The notes under the pieces are model-generated. The model saw only the letters and a list, made by a program, of their open reading frames with translations. It ran no database searches and had not been told where the DNA came from. A program made the position numbers and the translations under genes. Below, piece by piece: positions 56,476 through 64,000 of a DNA stretch of 64,000 nt. The DNA is from Salvelinus alpinus (taxonomy: Eukaryota; Chordata; Actinopteri; Salmoniformes; Salmonidae). Position 1 is the stretch's first letter. Every line of letters begins with the position of its first letter. The stretch lies in NCBI RefSeq assembly GCF_045679555.1, contig NC_092087.1, positions 82,402,902 through 82,466,901 on the forward strand, read 5' to 3'.

Positions 56476-57165
56476 AGAGCTGCACAGTGGAGGTGTCATA
56501 ATACCCATAAAACCTAGTGGTCAAACAGGGAAAAGGTTCCAATTTTTCCACCATAAATCTTTCCCCCATTGGGGATTTTAGAAACACAAAAAATAAGGGC
56601 TGTGTTTCATGTAGGCTTACCCTGACGTGACGTTTTGATAACCATATAAATCTGTGTCGGACAAGGTGACTTTTATCAATATAATAGTCTCTTATTCGAA
56701 AATGCTTATTAGCATCAAAGTAGACATACAAGACTACAAATCCCTGCAAGCTCCTGCACGTCATCTCTAGCTGACACCTTTGCTAACAGGTATTGTGTCA
56801 ATTTAAAGACATGTTGCCAATTTATTAATTACTACATTTAGATAACATTATATAGTTAATCCAAAGATTGTTACCTTTGCCTCGATTCAGCAGTCTCGTC
56901 CAGATCAATATGGCATTTGTAGTTCTTTATTAGCAGCCAATTAGCAGTTCATTTTTGGGGGGTAAATACAGGTGAAAATATTGATAAAAGTCACCTTGTC
57001 CTCGAGAGATTTCCACAGTTATCAAAACATCATGCCAGGGTAAGCCTACACGAAACACAGCCCTTATTTTAAGTGTTTCTAATGGGAAAAATAACTGGTG
57101 GAACCATTTCTCTGTTTGACCGCTAGGTTTTATGGGTATTATGACTCATACTGTGGTACTCTATA
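56476..57165. mobile_element. Long inverted-repeat element (arms about 200 bp)
   Basis: Left-arm CATAATACCCATAAAACCTA and GTAGGCTTACCCTGACGTGA are mirrored by right-arm TAGGTTTTATGGGTATTATG and GCCAGGGTAAGCCTAC. Each arm also holds AAGGTGACTTTTATCAATAT or its complement. The centre (about 56690-56960) is not coding. It is probably a non-autonomous DNA transposon. Confidence 0.8.
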
Positions 57166-57646
57166 TGCATTTTCTTCTCTCATTTGAAACGTGGGGGCAA
57201 GAAATGTGAATTGTTTTGCTCTCAAGAAAAGGGTGCCATTGAAAGCAGTGATTACTGGGGTAGCAGTAAATGTAAAAGTTGACTAAATTAAGGGGAAGAT
57301 TCCCGGGGTGTTTGTGATGCTCGTCGTTTGGTGCGACGCAGACAGGGTGGTGTGAGTAGTGAAACAGAAGAGTCATTGTCTGTTCTTTTGAGTTTTGATG
57401 TTGAGTCTTTGCCTGACAAAGTGATGTTAGGATATATAAGTTGTCCTGTACAAGCTTTTGTGCCGAATACATTACATTGTTACAGGTGTCAAGCTTATGG
57501 GCACGTGGCAGCAGTGTGTAGGAGGGAAGTTCCTAGGTGTGAGAAGTGTGCAGAAGGGCATTAAACAAAGGAATGTGTAGCATTGGGGAATAGTAGCGGT
57601 ATGTGTTAATTGTACGGATGCCCATGGGGCTGGGGATCAGAATTAT

Positions 57647-60600
57647 TATTACTATTTTTTTTTCACCTTTATTTAACCAGGTAAGCTAGTTGAGAACAAG
57701 TTCTCATTTACAACTGCGACCTGGCCAAGATAAAGCAAAGCAGTGTGGCAAAAACAATAACACAGAGTTACACATAAACAAATGTACAGTCAATACCACA
57801 AAATAAAAATCTATGTACAGTGTGTGCAAAGGTAGAAGATTAGGGAGGTAAGGCAATAAATAGGCCATAGAGGCTAAATAATTACAATTAGCATTAACAC
57901 TGGAGTGATAGATGTGCAGATGATGATGTGCAAGTAGAGATACTGGGGTGCAAAAGAGAAAAAAGATAAATAACAATATGGGGATGAGGTAGTTGGGTGT
58001 GCTATTTACAGATTGGCTCTGTACAGGTACAGTGATCGGGAAGCAGCTCTGACAGCTGATGCTTAAAGTCAGAGAGGGAGATATGAGTCTCCAGCTTCAG
58101 TGATTTTTGCAATTCGTTCCATTTATTGGCAGCAGAGAACTGGAAGGAAAGGCGGCCAAACAAAGGATATGATGACAGTCGGAGCAGGTCTTTTTGCTGA
58201 TGCCATGTCACATTTTAGTTTTTTATATGACATTCTTTTTTTGTGTGTGTCAATTTCGACCAGAGTTACACATGGAATAAACAAACATACAGTCAATAAT
58301 ACAATAGAAAAAGTCTATATACAGTGTGTGCAGATGAGGTAGGATAAGGGAGGTAAGGCAATAAATAGGCCATAGCGGCGAAATAATTACAATATAGCAA
58401 TTAAACACTGGAGTGATAAATGTGCAGAAGATGAGTGTGCAAGTAGAGATACTGGGGTGCAAAGGAGCAAAATAAATAACAGTTTGGGAATGAGGTAGTT
58501 GTTTGGGTTATTTACAGATGGGCTATGTACAGGTGCAGTGATCTGTGAACTGCTCTGACAGTTGGTGCTTAAAGATAGTGAGGTAGATATGAGTTTACAG
58601 CTTCAGTGATTTTTGCAGTTCGTTCCAGTCATTGGCAGCAGAGAACTGGAAGGAAAGGCGGCCAAAGGAGGAATTGGCTTTGGGGGTGACCAGTGAAATA
58701 TACCTGCTGGAGCGCGTGCTATGGGTGGGTGCTGGTATGGTGACCAGTGAGCTGAGATAAGGCGGGGCTTTACGTAGCAAAGACTTATAGATGACCTGGA
58801 ACCAATGGGTTTGGCGACGAATATGAAATGAGGGCCAGCCAACGAGAGCATACAGGTCGCAGTGGTGGGTAGTATATGGGGCTTTGGTGACAAAACAGAT
58901 GGCACTGTGATAAACTGCATCCAATTTGCTGAGTAGAGTGTTGGAGGCTATTTTGTAAATGACATTGCCGAAGTCAAGGATTGGTAGGATAGTCAGTTTT
59001 ACGAGGGTATGTTTGGCAGCATGAGTGCAGGATGCTTTGTTGCGAAATAGGATGCTGATTCTAGATTTAATATTGGATTGGAGATGCTTAATGTGAGTCT
59101 GGAAGGAGAGTTTACAGTCTAACCAGACACCTAGGTATTTGTAGTTGTCCACATATTCGAAGTCAGAACCGTCCAGAGTAGTGATGCTGGACGGGCGGGC
59201 AGGTGTGGGCAGCGATCGGTTGAAGAGCATGCATTTAGTTTTACTTGCATTTAAAAGCAGTTGGAGGCCACAGAAGGAGAGTTGTATGGCATTGAAGCTT
59301 GTCTGGAGGTTAGTGTGTCCAAAGAAGGGCCAGAAGTATACAGAATGGTGTCATCTGCGTAGAGGTGGATCAGAGAATCACCAGCAGCAAGAGCGACCTC
59401 ATTGATTTATACAGAGAAAAGAGTCGGCCCGAGGATTGAACCCTGTGGCACCCCCATAGAGACTGCCAGAGGTCCGGACAACAGGCCCTCCGATTTGACA
59501 CACTAAACTCTGTCTGAGAAGTAGTTGGTGAACCAGGCGAGGCAGTCATTTGAGAAACCAAGGCTGTTGAGTCTGCCGATAAGGATGTGGTGATTGACAG
59601 AGTCGAAAGGTTTGGCCAGGTTGATGAATACGGCTGCACAGTATTGTCTCTTATCGATGGCGGTTAAGATATCGTTTAGGACCTTGAGCGTGGCTGAGGT
59701 GTACCTATGACCAGCTCGGAAACCAGATTGCATAGCGGAGAAGGTACGGTGGGATTCGAAATGGTCGGTGATCTGTTTGTTAACTTGGCTTTCAAAGACC
59801 TTAGAAAGCCAGGGTAGGATATATATAGGTCTGTAGCAGTTTGGATCTAGAGTGTGTCACGACCCCTCCTCTGCAGTGCAGGGGGCGGTTCCTCCTGCAG
59901 GCAGAGGAGGGTCGTTAGTGATTGGAGTCACCTGGGCTCAGGGTATTTAAACTGCTGCTTCACTAATCTCTCTCTCTGCTCCTCCAGGTATGATCCTGTT
60001 TTGTTTGTTCCTTAGTAGTTTTGCATAGTTTTCACTCACACACACAGATTCACGCATCCATGCACTTTACATACACCTTACATTATAATACTTCCACACC
60101 TCATTCCTTTTTCTTAGTTTAAAATCCCGCTTTAAACGTGGCCAGAAAAAATAATGAAGTATGCGATCATAAGTTTTACAAACACCCATATGACCTGCCA
60201 CATCACCATGTGAAGTTTGCAACACTTTATTTCGCAAAGTAGTAGGTACAACTTTTTGAAAGACTGGTTCTCCTAGACCCTGATCATAGTGTGGAACCCA
60301 TTTCCTGACCAACAGCCCATCAAGAAGAAAATAACACTGAGCACTATTCCCCTCTTTGAAGAGGGGGATGGCCGCGGCAGCTTTCCAATCTTTGGGGATC
60401 TCAGATGATACGAAAGAGAGGTTGAACAGGCTAGTAATAGGGGTTGCGACAATTTCGGCGGATAATTTTAGAAAGAGAGGGTCCAGATTGTCTAGCCCGG
60501 CTGATTTGTAGGGGTCCAGATTTTGCAGCTCTTTCAGAACATCAACTATCTGAATTTGGGTGAAGGAGAAATATGGGAGGCTTGGGCAAGTTGCTGTGGG

Positions 60601-60826
60601 GGGCGCAGGGCTGTTGACCGGGCTAGGGGTAGCCAGGTGGATAGCATGGCCAGCTGTAGAAAAATGCTTATTGAAGTTCTCAATTAACGTGGATTTATCG
60701 GTGGTGACAGTGTTTCCTAGCCTCAGTGCAGTGAGCAGCTGGGAGGAGGTGCTCGTATTTTCCATGGACTTTACAGTGTCCCAGAACTTTTTTGGAGTTT
60801 GTGCTTCAGGATGCAAATTTCTGTTT
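57647..60826 (-). mobile_element. Non-LTR retrotransposon (LINE), 5'-truncated, interrupted
   Basis: On -: HPEAQTPKKFWDTVKSMENT upstream of RT, then LDPYKSAGLDNLDPLFLKLS (RT start), QSGFRAGHRYTSATLKVLND and a C-terminal region with NYKYLGVWLDCKLSFQTHIK and SFQFSAANDWNELQKS. It ends at TTTATTTAACCAGG near 57665. The 3' region is present twice (about 57665-58190 and 58240-58680, both with TTGGCAGCAGAGAACTGGAA), so it holds an internal tandem duplication. The frame is broken in several places. Confidence 0.82.
59853..60340 (-). mobile_element. LTR-retrotransposon (Gypsy-type) fossil fragment
   Basis: A short remnant lies within the reverse transcriptase region of the LINE. It keeps the zinc-binding N-terminal part of a Gypsy-type integrase, and beside it a stretch beginning TGTCACGACC that may be LTR or flanking non-coding sequence. 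It lacks capsid, protease, reverse transcriptase and most of the integrase, so it is clearly broken. It is younger than the LINE it interrupts. Confidence 0.7.
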
Positions 60827-61425
60827 GAAAAATGTCCCGTGCGAGAGAGGCAGGTTGAGGTTTCCAGGGTTAGAGTATTGGAGAAGTTGTCATATGCTGA
60901 GGCAGTGAAGAAAGTAGAAGAAGATGGGTCATGGGGAGGGATCCTGAGAGGAGTGGTCTGAGTTGTAGATCTGTACCAGTACAGAGGGAAGGCCAACAAG
61001 TGATATGTGTTTCAGTAAGATTAGATTTTTAGCATTTATAGTAATGGTTATCAACTGTACTGCAGGGATGGAATGTAAGTCACAGAAAATTGAGGTTGTG
61101 TTGGCAGCTGCAGAGAGGTATTTGAGTGTGCGAGACGTGACATCAGAAGAGTTACAGGGTGTGTTAAGTGGTGGTGTCCCCTCCTTTCAGGTTGTTGGCC
61201 TGAGGTAGGACTAAATAGATTTACAAAGTGGAGTAGGGTGGTGATATTTTTTAATATTTTTTTTTTTTTTTGGTGAGTTTAGTGTTACATGGTAGGGTAT
61301 TTGTATATAGATTTTTTCAAGCAAAGTATAAGCGAGTTGTAATCCAGTCTAGTAGGTGGCGGTAATCCAACATGTATTGGATACTAACCGCAGTTAAACC
61401 TCAGCGAAGAAGAAGAATTCGAAAC

Positions 61426-61621
61426 GCGTTTTTACCTTTTTCTGTTTGGTTCTGCGCAGTTTCTGTAGTTGTGGTCCATGCATGTCTGCGTCCATGTGTT
61501 AACTTGAGTTTTGCAACAAATAGCTAGTGAGTTATTACCGTTGTCATACAGTAAATATCTAAAATCATCAAATACAGCTACATTTTAAGTTGTCAACTTG
61601 GGAAAGTGCGCCGCAGAGAAG
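61426..61621 (+). promoter_or_regulatory. trmt1: Probable trmt1 promoter and 5' non-coding exon
   Basis: Unique sequence starts after the LINE tail. GCAGAGAAG|GTAATC at 61621/61622 is a good donor for a 5' exon that would splice to 62880. GAAACGCGTT and GTGCGCCGCAG give some CpG. Inferred from position and donor only. Confidence 0.45.
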
Positions 61622-62091
61622 GTAATCGTTTTTATCTTACTTGATAGCTAAGTACCGGTAGCTAGCCTGTAAGCGCTTCGGCTCATTTCAATGCAGTCAG
61701 TTAGCTAGCATTGTGAACTTAGCCGGTGTCAGCATGTCAAAGTTGCAAGTGTTTTAACATAACTTTTACGGTGTGAATGTTCAATGTTAGTTAGATTGCT
61801 GGTGTCTTTTTTTTCTCTCTGACAAAACAAGCTCTGACTTTTTTGAAGGGGGTGCGCCCTGGTTTATGTAGCTAGCTTGCTACCTTAGCAAGCTGCTCTG
61901 ACTTCAGCTCAGGCATCATTAACGTAATAGATCATTTTTGCTTCAAGCCATGGTTTAGCTAACAGTCTTTGTCCAACAGCTCATTTTCTGTGTGTGTTGT
62001 CAGTTCATGCTCTAGTTTAAACTGTGGAGGAAGAGCCCTAAGTCTAACCAATATCTGTTTTTCCAACAGCACTGTGTAACCTCGCCCAATA
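61622..62091. other. trmt1 5' intron, left part
   Basis: AT-rich unique sequence with repeated AGCTAGC motifs. No gene or known repeat seen. Confidence 0.5.
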
Positions 62092-62545
62092 TCAAATCAA
62101 GTTTATTTTATATAGCCCTTCGTACATCAGCTAATATCTCGAAGTGTTGTACAGAAACCCAGCCTAAAACCCCAAACAGCAAGCAATGCAGGTGTAGAAG
62201 CACGGTGGCTAGGAAAAACTCCCTAGAAAGGCCAAAACCTAGGAAGAAACCTAGAGAGGAACCAGGCTATGAGGGGTGACCAGTCCTCTTCTGGCTGTGC
62301 CGGGTGGAGATTATAACAGAACATGGCCAAGATGTTCAAATGTTCATAAATGACCAGCATAGTCAAATAATAATCAGGAGTAAATGTCAGTTGGCTTTTC
62401 ATAGCCGATCATTAATAGTATCTCTACCGCTCCTGCGGTCTCTAGAGAGTTGAAAACAGCAGGTCTGGGACAGGTAGCACGTCCGGTGGACAGGTCAGGG
62501 TTCCAACTTGTACTCTAACTAGACTCCTTAAGGAGACCTATGTTA
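62092..62545 (+). repeat. Dispersed salmonid repeat of uncertain class
   Basis: ATCAAATCAAGTTTATTTTA, TATAGCCCTTCGTACATCAG and CCCCAAACAGCAAGCAATGC are shared with 12502-12735. This copy is longer and continues to about GGACAGGTCAGGGTTCC. No coding region is recognisable. Confidence 0.75.
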
Positions 62546-62895
62546 TTTTCAGAGGTATAATTTACTGGCCCTGACAGCCAAGTACTCCATCTAAACGTGA
62601 ATCGATTCTCAATTGCAATATGGTTCTAGAAACGTAAAACCCATGACTTTCATATGACATCAAAATAATTAAACAAATGCAAAATTTACACTAACTGTAC
62701 ACTGCAAGCGATGCATGTTAATTTTCAGACCGAGCATCTGGTCTCTTAACAAAACTCCCCCGGACAGTAGACGCCTTCGTCTGATGACTCTTATGTGTAA
62801 TGTAATGGAACTGGTGGTCATGATCAATGGCTGTCTGTGACAACTGACCATTATAACACATTGTTGTCATTTCTTCCAGGACTGAGAAGTGCCCT

Positions 62896-63266
62896 ATGCT
62901 GATCATCACCGCTCGGCTACTCCCCCTCTTAACTGTACCCTTCACCCACCAGAGGATTCTAAGGACAGTTGGCAGTGTTGCCTACAGGGGACTGAGAACC
63001 ATGGAGCCCCTCAGGGCCCCTCAGGATCCACAAGTTAACACCACCCTGTCTGGGCTAGACACCAAGCCTCAGCCCCCTACTTCTGGAGCCCCAATGGAGG
63101 GCTTGAACCCAACTCCAGCTGCCTCAACACCTGACCAGGAGATGCCCCCGACAACGGGGTTGTTGCCAGGGGAGACAGTTGTCAGGGAGGGCAAGGCGGC
63201 CATATTGTTTCCCAGTGCCAACGAGGTGTTTTACAACCCTGTGCAGGAGTTCAACAGAGATCTGAC
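62896..63266 (+). CDS. trmt1: tRNA (guanine26-N2)-dimethyltransferase, first coding exon
   Basis: The exon starts at 62880 after TTTCTTCCAG. The ATG at 62896 opens [20 protein letters not shown], rich in Arg and hydrophobic residues and free of acidic ones, like a mitochondrial presequence. A second in-frame ATG at 63001 (Met36, MEPLRAPQ) has a strong ACCATGG context. Residues from about 92 on read [20 protein letters not shown] then [13 protein letters not shown], closely matching human TRMT1 at its catalytic-domain start. TRMT1 makes N2,N2-dimethylguanosine at position 26 of nuclear-encoded and mitochondrial tRNAs. The donor is AC|GTGAGT; later exons lie outside the window. The gene is divergent from nacc1, as in human. 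Confidence 0.93.
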
Positions 63267-63387
63267 GTGAGTTTGTCTGATGGGGCGTATTCACTAGGAA
63301 GTAAACGGAACAGAGGGACCTACCTGAATTTGTCCAATAGAAACTCTCATACAGTTTGCTTTGGTGTGCACTTACGAATACACACCT

Positions 63388-64000
63388 ACTGGTCCTTTAT
63401 CCCTTAGCTGGCCCAACGTTCATACACCCCTACTGGTCCTTTATCCCTTAGCTGGCCCAACGTTCATACACCCCTACTAGTCCTTTATCCCTTAGCTGGC
63501 CCAACGTTCATACACCCCTACTGGTCCTTTATCCCTTAGCTGGCCCAACGTTCATACACCCCTACTGGTCCTTTATCCCTTAGCTGGCCCAACATTCATA
63601 CACCCCTACTGATCCTTTATCCCTTAGCTGGCCCAACGTTCATACACCCCTACTGGTCCTTTATCCCTTAGCTGGCCCAACGTTCATACACCCCTACTGG
63701 TCCTTTATCCCTTAGCTGGCCCAACGTTCATACACCCCTACTGGTCCTTTATCCCTTAGCTGGCCCAACGTTCATACACCCCTACTGGTCCTTTATCCCT
63801 TAGCTGGCCCAACGTTCATACACCCCTACTGGTCCTTTATCCCTTAGCTGGCCCAACGTTCATACACCCCTACTAGTCCTTTATCCCTTAGCTGGCCCAA
63901 CGTTCATACACCCCTACTGGTCCTTTATCCCTTAGCTGGCCCAACGTTCATACACCCCTACTGGTCCTTTATCCCTTAGCTGGCCCAACGTTCATACACC
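63388..64000. repeat. 44-bp minisatellite in trmt1 intron, cut by window end
   Basis: The unit TGGTCCTTTATCCCTTAGCT then GGCCCAACGTTCATACACCC plus CTAC is repeated about 14 times to the window edge with very few changes (CTGATCC, CTAGTCC, AACATTC). It begins about 120 bp after the exon donor, following a MITE fragment. Confidence 0.96.

Larger units (their letters stand above)
57295..61425 (+). mobile_element. LINE-like element with CCHC ORF, split by insertion
   Basis: The left part (57295-57645) encodes a zinc-knuckle region with CYRCQAYGHVAAVC and CEKCAEGH, as in ORF1 of some non-LTR elements. The right part (about 60826-61425) continues with KCPVRERQVEVSRVRVLEKL and SYAEAVKKVEED, then a non-coding end with TAGTAGGTGGCGGTAATCCA and a GAAGAAGAAGAA tail. 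No reverse transcriptase belongs to it here. The two halves are parted by a - strand LINE. Class is by resemblance. Confidence 0.65.

Noticed and set aside
57328-57564. Possible host zinc-knuckle gene
   Set aside because: The CCHC motifs and what follows after the inner insertion match a repetitive LINE-like ORF, with a repeat tail at 61.4 kb, so it is a mobile-element remnant.
60560-60961. 133-codon + strand frame
   Set aside because: Mostly the antisense of the LINE reverse transcriptase region. Only its last third belongs to the outer element.

Overview
This is vertebrate DNA, almost certainly from a salmonid fish. Four genes with intron-exon structure appear in the order ier2 (-), stx10 (+), nacc1 (-), trmt1 (+). 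From memory, this is the order and relative orientation of the human chromosome 19p13 block TRMT1-NACC1-STX10-IER2. The dispersed repeats are salmonid in type: tRNA-derived SINEs, a DeuSINE like OS-SINE1, several Tc1-like transposon families and L2/Rex1-type LINEs whose 3' tails repeat TTTGA. The species, and which of the two whole-genome-duplication copies this is, cannot be told from the window. No bacterial, plasmid or phage features are present.

Layout. 1-264 is a 34-bp tandem repeat. 2144-2746 (-) is single-exon ier2, a nuclear immediate-early protein, with CRE and CArG sites in its upstream DNA. 7520-31664 (+) is stx10, a 247-residue tail-anchored Qc-SNARE of the trans-Golgi/endosome. 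All nine coding exons can be placed with consistent splice phases. Its introns are swollen by four kilobase-scale minisatellites: a 37-bp unit in intron 2, a 51/55-bp unit in intron 3, a 31-bp unit in intron 4 and a trinucleotide-based array in intron 8. Together these make up about 13 kb of a 24-kb gene. 32.6-43.9 kb is a non-coding interval with palindromic repeats and possibly part of a long nacc1 3' UTR. 43957-51875 (-) is nacc1, a BTB-BEN transcriptional regulator of about 571 residues in eight coding exons, with likely 5' non-coding exons near 54.9 kb. 55.7-61.4 kb is transposon-rich and includes a three-level nest: a LTR-type fossil inside a LINE inside another LINE-like element. 62896-63266 (+) is the first coding exon of trmt1 (tRNA guanine-26 dimethyltransferase). 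The gene continues beyond the window and a 44-bp minisatellite fills the start of its next intron.

The genes do not form a pathway. They are a conserved neighbourhood of a transcriptional regulator (nacc1), an immediate-early factor (ier2), a trafficking SNARE (stx10) and a tRNA modification enzyme (trmt1).

I did not find a convincing new biological system. The most unusual signals are: the 31-bp array that forms the 3' splice site of stx10 exon 5; the pile-up of unrelated arrays in one gene; a decayed tandem copy of the nacc1 start-codon exon; an OS-SINE1 copy ending 9 bp from a nacc1 splice donor; a head-to-head Tc1 fold-back; a Tc1 element with mismatched ends; and a two-start arrangement in trmt1 suited to mitochondrial and nuclear/cytosolic products. 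Identities rest on reading and family knowledge only; no search was run.
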